12,257 nucleotides of DNA, taken from positions 1 through 12,257 of the forward strand of contig CANQUR010000035.1 of NCBI GenBank assembly GCA_947627075.1, in the 5' to 3' direction. The position numbers were made by a program, and so were the translations under genes. Shown here piece after piece: positions 6,120-12,257 of this stretch. Every line of letters starts with the position of its first letter. The stretch's first letter is position 1. Source of the stretch: an uncultured Clostridia bacterium (GTDB taxonomy: Bacteria > Bacillota > Clostridia > Christensenellales > Pumilibacteraceae). The notes beneath the pieces were generated by a model, which was not told the DNA's origin, made no database searches, and saw nothing but the letters and a program-made list of their open reading frames with translations.

Positions 6120-8477
6120 TTAAGCGGGTTGTTCGTCACGATACGAAAGTACGAGATTTTCTATATTGAGCCACAAACAATTAAGAGTTATCGTTTTATC
6201 CTTGTCATTATAAGAAAATTCGTATCTTACATCGTCATAAATAAAGCAAAGTCCGTTCTCATCGAAAATAAAGCAGTAAATATCATTATAGTAAAATTCA
6301 CCCTTGTCGGTATAAACGCCTACATTTTTACCGTCGCTGCTCACATACGTGCCCTTGCGTTCGGGGTGTACTTCTTCGGCTCTTTTAGTACATTTGTAAG
6401 CCATCATATTTACTTCATTCAATGTTAAAGACTTGGCATTTTCATCATAGTTAACGTCAAATGTATATGTATTGTAGCCCGACGCACCGGTGTAGTTATC
6501 ATCGGCGCCTATATTAGCGGAAAATCTGACCGAATAGCCGTTTTCGTTTTTCGTATACATTTTGATAGTGCCTTTTATTCCATCGAGAAATACCGACCTT
6601 CCCCTTAACTGTACAAAGGAAACATGGTAACCTGTGGTATTGATCTCACAATCCCATATACCGCTCGCGTTTTCATCGAACGCTTCCATCAAGCAATCGG
6701 TTTTATAGTAATTTACACCGTCGAAAACCATTCTGTAAAACTTTGTGTAATTGTCCGTCGAGGTGTATATTGTGGGATAAAAACGCAAAGTGTAATTTTT
6801 ATTGTTTACGGTAAAGCTTCTGGTAGCGACAGTGTTTGATCCGGAGCTTGAAACACGAGAAACTTTGGTCGATTGCTTATCTCCCCACAACACCGAATTC
6901 TTGTCTATAACGATCTGCTCATTGCCCAACACGAGCGATGTATCCGGCAACCAGGTGCCGCAAAAGATACTTTCGAATACATCGTCCTTATTTTCTTGAC
7001 AACGTGTGCAAATCTTGCTGTCGCCTTCATATATATGACCGAGCTCGCCCGTAACTCCGGTAAAGCTTATATCTATTCCCGCTACAGACAAGGAATAACG
7101 ACCTGTGCCGCCGTCTATACAAGTAGCGGTGTTGTCGGTCAATGTATACAACGGACTATTGAGTATAGGCAAAATAATGTCATCGAGTGCATTGCCGCAT
7201 TTTACACATTCCGCGCCTACCACACCTTGATCTTCAAAGGTGGGTATTGACTTAAAAGTCAATCCATATCTATGTCCGCCTTGAATGGCAGCCTCGAAGG
7301 ATATGACTTCGTCGAGATAGCTGTATTTATATGTGCCCGTAGTGGACTGCGTGCAATCTTGCACCTTTTCGCATTCGATAATATAGCTTGAATCTCCGAG
7401 CACGGGAAGCTCTATCTCCACCTTGTGCCCTTTCGTTTCGCCATCGCATATCGAACATTCCTTGCTCGCCTTGCCCGGCTTATCCTCGGTGGGCTTCTCT
7501 ACGTTCCATGCTCCGTATGTATGTCCCTTTGCCGGCGTGTCGATAGTGAACTCTATCTTCTCGCCGTCTATCGTTATCTCATACTTGCTTTCACCGACAT
7601 CTACGCAGGTGGCTGTATCGCTGACCTTCGTATATCCTTCGTCCGTAAGCGCGGGCAATGACTTGGTTTCCACATGACCTGCCGTACCAGGCTCGCATCT
7701 GTCGCAATACCTCGTAGCTATGCCGCCTTCGATATCACTCGGAGCTTCTATCGTCCAGTCGCCGTATCTGTGACCCAACGCTTCCGTTTCGCTCTCGAAC
7801 TTGAACACCTCGCCGCTTATCGTTATAGTATATATCGTAATGCTTCCCTTCAAACAGCTCGGCTCGTTGCCCTTCGCTACCTTGGTATAGCCTTCGTCCG
7901 TAAGCACCGGCAATTCAACACTCACTGTGTGTCCTTCTATGCCGTCGACACATCTGCTGCACACCTTGACCGCGCTGCCCGGCTCCTCGTCCGTCGGCTT
8001 CACTATTTGCCAATTGCCGTACCTATGCGTCAATGCCTCTATATCCTGTATTTCTTCCTTGCCGCATACCGTGCACGTCCTCTTGCGCGCTCCCGCTATT
8101 CCACATGTGGCTTCCTGCTCTACCTGCCATCTGCCATAGCTGTGATATCCGAGTGGTTCTATCTCTCGCGTCTGCACGTCGCCGCATTCGCTGCATACGC
8201 GCTCCTCTTCGCCCGCTTCTTCGCATTTGGCTTCCTTCGTCTCTTGCCATTTGCCGTAGCTATGCGAGCCCCTTGATTCAAGCACACGCTTCTGCTCGTC
8301 GCCGCATTCGCTGCATACGCGCTTCTCTTCGCCGTCTTCCGTACATGTTGCCGCCTTTACGGTCTGCCATGCGCCGTAACTGTGTACGTGCTCTTCTTTT
8401 TCGTTGCACGCTACCAATCCGACCATGACGCTCATTGCAAGCACGAGCGAAAGTACGACTGCTTTTGCCTTTTTCAT
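6120..8477 (-). CDS. Lipoprotein of repeated His/CxxC modules with unidentified C-terminal region
   Basis: This is a 785-residue predicted secreted lipoprotein of no family I can name. I chose the ATG at 8477 because AGGAGG lies 8-9 bases upstream and the protein then begins with a normal signal peptide (MKKAK, hydrophobic stretch, GLVA before Cys24). The in-frame ATG at 8507 would add ten residues. Residues 30-150 hold three 40-residue modules (HSYGxWQ...C...CxxCG). Residues 151-480 hold four longer modules of about 83 residues (HRYGxW...CxxC...LPxLTDEGY...C...). A truncated eighth copy, HIYEGDSKICTRC, follows. The CxxC pairs recall zinc-ribbon or disulfide modules; metal binding is inferred. 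Residues about 505-785 look beta-rich, with three blocks opening GTW, GIW and GTY. The last residues are YRDEQPA, a motif also at the C-terminus of the downstream LRR protein. No catalytic motif is seen. It is the first gene of the operon, and its stop is 19 bases before the next start. Confidence 0.85.
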   Translation of the reverse strand: MKKAKAVVLSLVLAMSVMVGLVACNEKEEHVHSYGAWQTVKAATCTEDGEEKRVCSECGDEQKRVLESRGSHSYGKWQETKEAKCEEAGEEERVCSECGDVQTREIEPLGYHSYGRWQVEQEATCGIAGARKRTCTVCGKEEIQDIEALTHRYGNWQIVKPTDEEPGSAVKVCSRCVDGIEGHTVSVELPVLTDEGYTKVAKGNEPSCLKGSITIYTITISGEVFKFESETEALGHRYGDWTIEAPSDIEGGIATRYCDRCEPGTAGHVETKSLPALTDEGYTKVSDTATCVDVGESKYEITIDGEKIEFTIDTPAKGHTYGAWNVEKPTEDKPGKASKECSICDGETKGHKVEIELPVLGDSSYIIECEKVQDCTQSTTGTYKYSYLDEVISFEAAIQGGHRYGLTFKSIPTFEDQGVVGAECVKCGNALDDIILPILNSPLYTLTDNTATCIDGGTGRYSLSVAGIDISFTGVTGELGHIYEGDSKICTRCQENKDDVFESIFCGTWLPDTSLVLGNEQIVIDKNSVLWGDKQSTKVSRVSSSGSNTVATRSFTVNNKNYTLRFYPTIYTSTDNYTKFYRMVFDGVNYYKTDCLMEAFDENASGIWDCEINTTGYHVSFVQLRGRSVFLDGIKGTIKMYTKNENGYSVRFSANIGADDNYTGASGYNTYTFDVNYDENAKSLTLNEVNMMAYKCTKRAEEVHPERKGTYVSSDGKNVGVYTDKGEFYYNDIYCFIFDENGLCFIYDDVRYEFSYNDKDKTITLNCLWLNIENLVLSYRDEQPA
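8161..8400. repeat. 120-base coding repeat in the Cys-module lipoprotein
   Basis: Adjacent 40-codon modules are still close at the DNA level. An identical 27-base block covers 8177-8203 and 8297-8323, exactly 120 bases apart, over the CxxC motif. This shows recent duplication or gene conversion between modules. Confidence 0.75.
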
Positions 8478-8502
8478 TCCTTGTTTACCTCCTTTTATTT
8501 TT

Positions 8503-8523
8503 ACCATTGTTCCTCACAATGGT
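8503..8523 (-). promoter_or_regulatory. Perfect 8-base-pair hairpin just upstream of the lipoprotein operon start
   Basis: ACCATTGT (8503-8510) and ACAATGGT (8516-8523) form a perfect inverted repeat around a five-base loop reading GAGGA on the minus strand. One arm contains the alternative ATG at 8507, and the real Shine-Dalgarno begins about 10 bases further on. It could be a leader stem-loop or an operator. No known motif is recognised. Confidence 0.4.
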
Positions 8524-8565
8524 TTTGTGGTCTTTCACTGCTTTGTCATTGCTATCGCCCCTTTT

Positions 8566-8817
8566 GTGCGCCTAATACTATATTAGATGAACTTTTCACA
8601 AAGCGGCGAAGAAGAAAAAAGAGCTATTCGAATGTGAAAAACATGCAAAAACGGACAAAAGCGAAAAGAGCGGCATAAAAAAAGCAAAAAAAGTCAAGAA
8701 AAAGCCTAGAAAAAGGCGTAAAAGTATTGACAAAGGGAGGGTGAAATAGTAGAATGATATAAATGGAAATTGTTTTGTTTCTATCGCAAAGTACGCCTAA
8801 TATAGTATTAGGCGCAC
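8566..8817. mobile_element. 252-base segment with 21-base perfect inverted ends (MITE-like candidate)
   Basis: The 21 bases at 8566-8586 (beginning GTGCGCCTAATA) are exactly the reverse complement of 8797-8817 (ending TATTAGGCGCAC). The interior is A-rich with no credible gene, and TTTT lies immediately outside both ends, a possible but low-complexity target duplication. The core CTAATA/TATTAG is itself palindromic. CTATCGC also precedes both copies directly (8552-8558 and 8781-8787), so duplication of a terminator block is an alternative to transposition. No transposase is present. Confidence 0.4.
8727..8755 (+). promoter_or_regulatory. Near-consensus plus-strand promoter in the intergenic region
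   Basis: TTGACA (8727-8732), exactly 17 bases, then TAGAAT (8750-8755) predicts a start near 8761-8763 on the plus strand. This is opposite to all genes in the window. The only thing downstream before the next gene (which is antisense) is a terminator at 8794-8824. Confidence 0.6.
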
Positions 8818-8824
8818 TTTTTTT
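8762..8824 (+). ncRNA. Candidate ~60-nucleotide small RNA (promoter to terminator)
   Basis: It is bounded by the promoter start near 8762 and the T-run ending at 8824. It would have about 30 unstructured bases (GU-rich GTTTTGTTTC, then CTATCGC) followed by a 3' terminator hairpin. It matches no RNA family I know. An ATG at 8763 opens a frame that runs through the terminator into the antisense of the ZIP gene, so a protein is unlikely. Existence rests only on the promoter-terminator pairing. Confidence 0.35.
8791..8824 (+). terminator. Rho-independent terminator, plus strand
   Basis: CGCCTAATA (8794-8802) pairs with TATTAGGCG (8806-8814) over a three-base loop. After one mismatch, GT/AC extend the stem, and seven T residues (8818-8824) follow. 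The right inverted end of the 252-base segment is this hairpin. Confidence 0.75.
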
Positions 8825-8903
8825 ATATTTCGAGCCGCTTCCTTTTTCTCTTTTTTATTGCCGTTTTTTCTCGGCTAAACATATTAAGTTTATTTTTTCA
8901 CAT

Positions 8904-8923
8904 AAAAAAGCGCGTCAGAGCGC
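8904..8923 (-). terminator. Short GC hairpin plus T-run at the end of the ZIP gene
   Basis: On the minus strand GCGC (8923-8920) can pair with GCGC (8913-8910) across six bases, followed directly by TTTTTT (8909-8904). The loop contains the TGA stop, so the signal overlaps the end of the coding region. The stem is only four base pairs, so the call is weak. Confidence 0.35.
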
Positions 8924-9661
8924 AAGATCCATTATCATCATAAGCACAAATCCTATGCTCAAACCGAGTATCCCGCAGTTGCCCTCGCTTATCTCGGGAA
9001 TGAGCTCCTTTACTACGACATAGATCATTGCGCCCGCCGCAAACGCCAACAAGTACGGAAGCACGGCGACCACTATCACGTATAACGCTATGGTTATAAG
9101 AGCCGCGACAGGCTCGACGGCGCCGGACATCGTGCCCGCAAAAAACGCCCGACCTTTGCCCTTCCCCGCCGAAACGAGCGGCATACCCACTATGGCGCCC
9201 TCGGGAATGTTTTGAAGCGCTATCCCTATGCTCAACGACAATGCCGCCGCAAGCGTTATGCCATCGCTTCCCGCCATTAGACCGGCAAAGACCGCTCCCA
9301 CCGCCATACCCTCGGGAACGTTATGCACTGTTACGGCGAGAATAAGCATATCGCGCTTTCGCTTCGCGCCGCCGCCCGCCTCGGTCGGCAACAGTACGTC
9401 TATCAGCATGAGAGTTCCTATGCCCAACGCAAAGCCTATCGACGCGGGCAAATATGACGGCTCGCCTCGCTCCGCCGCCATCTCCACCGACGGCATGATG
9501 AGCGACCAAACCGACGCCGCCATCATTACTCCCGCCGCAAACCCCATAAGCAATTTGTCGAGCCGCGCCGAAACGCTCCTCTTGCACATGAGCGACGCCG
9601 CCGCGCCGATCGTCGTACCCACAAACGGTATCATTATCCCCGCAAGTATCTCTAATGTCAT
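8915..9661 (-). CDS. ZIP-family (GufA/ZupT-like) divalent metal transporter
   Basis: This 248-residue integral membrane protein, of normal length for bacterial ZIPs, is predicted to import zinc or other divalent metals across the cytoplasmic membrane. It has about eight hydrophobic segments with a cytoplasm-type charged loop (AKRKRD, about 99-104). The metal-site motifs are HNVPEG (113-118, TM4) and QNIPEG (150-155, TM5), with Glu183 (SGAVEP) and Glu219 (VVKELIPE) in later helices. Gln at the first position of the TM5 motif, where ZupT has His, is the GufA-subgroup pattern. The start ATG at 9661 has GGAG eight bases upstream. It lies 258 bases after purL, behind that gene's terminator, so it is probably transcribed separately. 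I see no clear promoter or metal-responsive operator. The exact metal cannot be read from sequence. Confidence 0.93.
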   Translation of the reverse strand: MTLEILAGIMIPFVGTTIGAAASLMCKRSVSARLDKLLMGFAAGVMMAASVWSLIMPSVEMAAERGEPSYLPASIGFALGIGTLMLIDVLLPTEAGGGAKRKRDMLILAVTVHNVPEGMAVGAVFAGLMAGSDGITLAAALSLSIGIALQNIPEGAIVGMPLVSAGKGKGRAFFAGTMSGAVEPVAALITIALYVIVVAVLPYLLAFAAGAMIYVVVKELIPEISEGNCGILGLSIGFVLMMIMDLAL

Positions 9662-9840
9662 AAGTAAAGCTCCGTGTTTTTCTGCTTTATCTTATGTCGC
9701 ACCGCGCCGCGCTGTGCCCATTCTTTTATTTGCTTATGGGACTAACGATTTTTTGATTATGCTATGCGAAGATTCTCGCTTTTTTAATTTAGTTCGGGCG
9801 AAAGTTGCCTTGACGAAGGCGGTCTCAAATATAAATATGA
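9662..9840. other. Non-coding gap between purL terminator and ZIP gene
   Basis: No gene is seen. It holds a small GCCTT/AAGGC hairpin (about 9807-9820) and a GCGA/TCGC hairpin with a plus-strand T-run (about 9767-9786), neither convincing as a signal. The ZIP promoter must lie here if the gene is independent, but no good -35/-10 pair on the minus strand stands out. Confidence 0.4.
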
Positions 9841-9843
9841 CGC

Positions 9844-9887
9844 AAAAAAATTGCGGGACTCCCCAAAAAAGAGGATCCCGCTTTTTT
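9844..9887 (-). terminator. Bidirectional rho-independent terminator after purL
   Basis: GCGGGA (9853-9858), a one-base bulge and TCC (9860-9862) pair with GGATCCCGC (9873-9881). On the minus strand the stem is followed by AA and seven T (complement of 9850-9844), 39 bases beyond the purL stop. On the plus strand it is followed by six T (9882-9887). Confidence 0.8.
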
Positions 9888-9919
9888 ATTTCGCTGTCGC
9901 GCTCGTTTTATTTCGCTTT

Positions 9920-12257
9920 TTATTTGTAGTAGTTCACGCCCGATTCGAAGATCTTCATATCGAATTCGCCGGGAATATTTTGATACAAGCCCTTTCCTAT
10001 GCGCTCGGCGTGTCCCATCTTTCCGATTATCCTGCCGTCGGGCGAAACGATACCCTCGACCGCATAGTAAGAACCGTTGGGGTTATACGGCGAATTCATA
10101 GTCACATTGCCGTCGAGATCGGCATATTGCGAGAAGATCTGCCCCGATGAGAGCATTCGCATGAAATGCTCGGACGAGGCGATGAATTTACCCTCGCCGT
10201 GACTTACGGGCACGTTGTATATCTCGCCCACCTTTACTCCGCTCAGCCATGGCGAGCAGGTGCTACCCACGCGCACGCGGCATATCGTACTGACGTGACG
10301 CGCTATATTGTTGAATGTGAGCGTAGGCGAATCGGCGTCCTGCCCAACTATCTTGCCGTAGGGAAGAAGTCCGAGCTTGATTAGCGTCTGAAAGCCGTTG
10401 CAAATGCCGAGCGCAAGTCCGTCGCGTTCGTACAAAAGCTCCTCGACTGCTTCGGCGATAAACGGATTTTTGAATACCGTCGCTATGAATTTGCCGCTTC
10501 CGTCCGGCTCGTCGCCCGCCGAAAATCCGCCCGGAAAGGCTATTATCTGCGCATTCTTTATGTGCTTTACAAGCTGTTCGATAGACTCGCGAATATCGGA
10601 CGGCTTTTGATTTTTTATGACAAAAATATCCGGCTCGGCGCCCGCGCGCGCAAATGCCCTCGCCGTATCGAGCTCGCAGTTTGTTCCCGGGAATGCGGGA
10701 ATGAACACGCGAGGCTTTGCCGTTGTGAGTTTGGAAACGTACTCCTCGCCGACGTGCGACGAAGCTATGGCATTACCTTCGGCGGGCGCAGTCGTGGGAT
10801 AGAACTGTTCGAGAGGCTTTTCGAATGCGTTTCGAAGCTCCTCGAACGTAAACTCGACATTGCCGAGCTTATATCCGCCGTCCGCTATCTTTCCGATATA
10901 TTTGCCGCAAGAGAGCTTTTCCTTGCTCACGAGCAATATATTGCCGTAATGGGGTGCGAAATCTTCGCCGCCGAGCGACATCGTGACTCCCTTGCCGCTT
11001 CCGAGCAGTGACTTAATGATAGCGCACACTCTGCCGCCTTCCTCGACCACTGCCGCGGAAAGTATCTTTTTGTCCGCAATGAGCTTTTCCACTTCAAGGA
11101 AGGTCTTTCTTACGCTTTCGAAATCGGGCAAGCCGCTTTCGCGTCGCTTCAACTCGAACTCGTATATATAGCCGTCCTTATCGAACGTATTGTGAATGAG
11201 CTTTTCGTCGTCCGAAATGCCCATGGCAAATGCGATGAGCGTAGGCGGAACGTCGAGATCCTCAAAACTGCCGCTCATGCTGTCCTTGCCGCCTATTGCC
11301 GCCGTTTTGAGCCCCATTTGCGCTTCGAATGCGCCGAGAAGGGCGGCGAGAGGCTCGCCCCAACGCTTCGGATCCTTGCCGAGCTTTTTGAAAAACTCCT
11401 GCAAGGTCAGCCTTATACTGTCGTATTTTACGCCCGAGGCGATGAGCTTTGCCACCGCGCTCGTCACCGAATGAGCCGCGCCCACAAACGGAGAAACCTT
11501 GTTCAGTTCGGGATAAAGAGCGTATGACGAACAAGTCACCGTGTGCGTAAATCCGCTTACCGGCGGTTTGCTCGCCATTATCATCGACGGCGTGAGTTGA
11601 TATTTGCCACCAAACGGCATGAGCACCGTGCCCGCGCCTATCGTGCTGTCGAAATTTTCGCCCATGCCCTTTTGAGAGCATACTCCCGGTTGCATAAGCG
11701 CGTCGAGGACCGCCTTGCGAGCGTCGCTTTCGAGCCGCTTTTGCGCGTCCGACGCATATTTTTCGAAATAACCGTTTGCACAATTGTCGGTTATTTCGGC
11801 GTCGATCTGCTGTTTTACACCGTTCGTATCGAGAAATTCGCGCGAAATATCCACGATCGTCTCGTCCTTATAGAACATTCTCAATCTTCCGCTGTCCGTG
11901 ACGATTGCTACCTTTACCGATTTGAGGTTTTCGCGTTCGGCAATTTCTATGAATCTGTCGGCGTTTTCCGCCTTTACGACTACTGCCATGCGCTCTTGCG
12001 ATTCGCTTATTGCAAGCTCGGTCGCCGTAAGTCCCTCGTATTTCTTGTTTACTCTATCGAGGTATATGTCCAGCCCGGGGGAGAGTTCGCCTATTGCGAC
12101 GCACACGCCGCCCGCGCCGAAGTCGTTGCACCTTATTATCAATTTGCTTGCTTCGGGATCGCGGAAAAGCCTTTGAAGTTTGCGCTCCTCGGGCGGATTG
12201 CCCTTTTGTACTTCCGCTCCGCAGGTCGCCGCCGAGCTGACCGTGTGCGATTTACTA
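9920..12257 (-). CDS. purL: Phosphoribosylformylglycinamidine (FGAM) synthase, single-chain, 5' end outside window
   Basis: It catalyses the fourth step of de novo purine synthesis in the cytoplasm: FGAR + glutamine + ATP to FGAM. The frame is open to the right edge, giving 778 visible residues. Proteins of this fused type are about 1200-1300 residues, so roughly the first 450 are missing. Visible residue 1 is at 12256. Conserved CGAEVQKGNPPEER (12-25) and RCNDFGAGG (42-50) belong to the first catalytic half. GGKDSMSG (about 321) lies in the second AIRS-like half. From about 516 a glutamine amidotransferase domain begins (FIPAFPGTNCE), with the nucleophile Cys619 in GICNGFQ and His749/Glu751 in GHAER completing the triad. 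SHGEGKF is also present. All key residues are intact. A TTG at 12142 is an internal Leu codon, not the start. Other pur genes are expected upstream, outside the window. Confidence 0.97.
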   Translation of the reverse strand, partial: SKSHTVSSAATCGAEVQKGNPPEERKLQRLFRDPEASKLIIRCNDFGAGGVCVAIGELSPGLDIYLDRVNKKYEGLTATELAISESQERMAVVVKAENADRFIEIAERENLKSVKVAIVTDSGRLRMFYKDETIVDISREFLDTNGVKQQIDAEITDNCANGYFEKYASDAQKRLESDARKAVLDALMQPGVCSQKGMGENFDSTIGAGTVLMPFGGKYQLTPSMIMASKPPVSGFTHTVTCSSYALYPELNKVSPFVGAAHSVTSAVAKLIASGVKYDSIRLTLQEFFKKLGKDPKRWGEPLAALLGAFEAQMGLKTAAIGGKDSMSGSFEDLDVPPTLIAFAMGISDDEKLIHNTFDKDGYIYEFELKRRESGLPDFESVRKTFLEVEKLIADKKILSAAVVEEGGRVCAIIKSLLGSGKGVTMSLGGEDFAPHYGNILLVSKEKLSCGKYIGKIADGGYKLGNVEFTFEELRNAFEKPLEQFYPTTAPAEGNAIASSHVGEEYVSKLTTAKPRVFIPAFPGTNCELDTARAFARAGAEPDIFVIKNQKPSDIRESIEQLVKHIKNAQIIAFPGGFSAGDEPDGSGKFIATVFKNPFIAEAVEELLYERDGLALGICNGFQTLIKLGLLPYGKIVGQDADSPTLTFNNIARHVSTICRVRVGSTCSPWLSGVKVGEIYNVPVSHGEGKFIASSEHFMRMLSSGQIFSQYADLDGNVTMNSPYNPNGSYYAVEGIVSPDGRIIGKMGHAERIGKGLYQNIPGEFDMKIFESGVNYYK

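Noticed and set aside
7674..8276. 200-codon plus-strand frame opposite the Cys-module lipoprotein
   Set aside because: It is antisense to a protein with a signal peptide and repeated CxxC motifs, and no ribosome site precedes it.
8763..9023. 86-codon plus-strand frame after the intergenic promoter
   Set aside because: It crosses a strong terminator and then runs antisense to the ZIP gene. The composition looks non-coding and no Shine-Dalgarno is in place.
9662..9840. Riboswitch or metal-responsive operator before the ZIP gene
   Set aside because: Only small isolated hairpins are present. No known riboswitch core or clear inverted operator could be recognised.
12140..12142. TTG as start codon of purL
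   Set aside because: The frame is open upstream to the window edge and encodes conserved FGAM synthase residues (CGAEVQKGNPPEER), so the start is outside the window.

Overview
The window looks like chromosomal DNA from an anaerobic, low-to-mid GC Firmicute, most likely a gut clostridium. The pointers are a clostridial-type single-chain FGAM synthase (PurL with its glutaminase domain fused on), two Gram-positive-style lipoproteins with collagen-like, cysteine-module and BspA-type leucine-rich-repeat regions, strong AGGAGG ribosome sites, and a palindromic intergenic repeat island of a kind seen in clostridial genomes. All five recognised genes lie on the minus strand.

Layout from right to left, which is the direction of transcription. 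Positions 12257-9920 hold the 3' two-thirds of purL, ending at a bidirectional hairpin terminator (9853-9881). After a 258-base gap comes a GufA/ZupT-like ZIP metal transporter (9661-8915). Positions 8478-8914 are non-coding. They contain a 252-base segment bounded by perfect 21-base inverted repeats (8566-8817), inside which a near-consensus plus-strand promoter fires straight into a terminator about 60 bases away, suggesting a very small RNA. Next is a two-gene lipoprotein operon: a 785-residue protein of repeated His/CxxC modules (8477-6120), then after 19 bases a 1588-residue BspA-like LRR lipoprotein (6100-1334). Positions 464-1333 carry no credible gene but hold palindromic and direct repeats in both orientations. 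At the left edge is a RimK-type ATP-grasp ligase (463 to beyond base 1), with its own textbook promoter, interrupted by an in-frame TAG exactly where the family has its ATP-binding lysine.

The two lipoproteins probably work together at the cell surface. They share a translationally close operon, the same HxYG...CxxC module and the same C-terminal YRDEQP motif. The collagen-like, beta-repeat and LRR regions suggest an adhesive or structural surface role. This is inference from architecture, since no catalytic motif is visible in either. The purine, metal-transport and ATP-grasp genes look like ordinary chromosomal neighbours rather than parts of one system.
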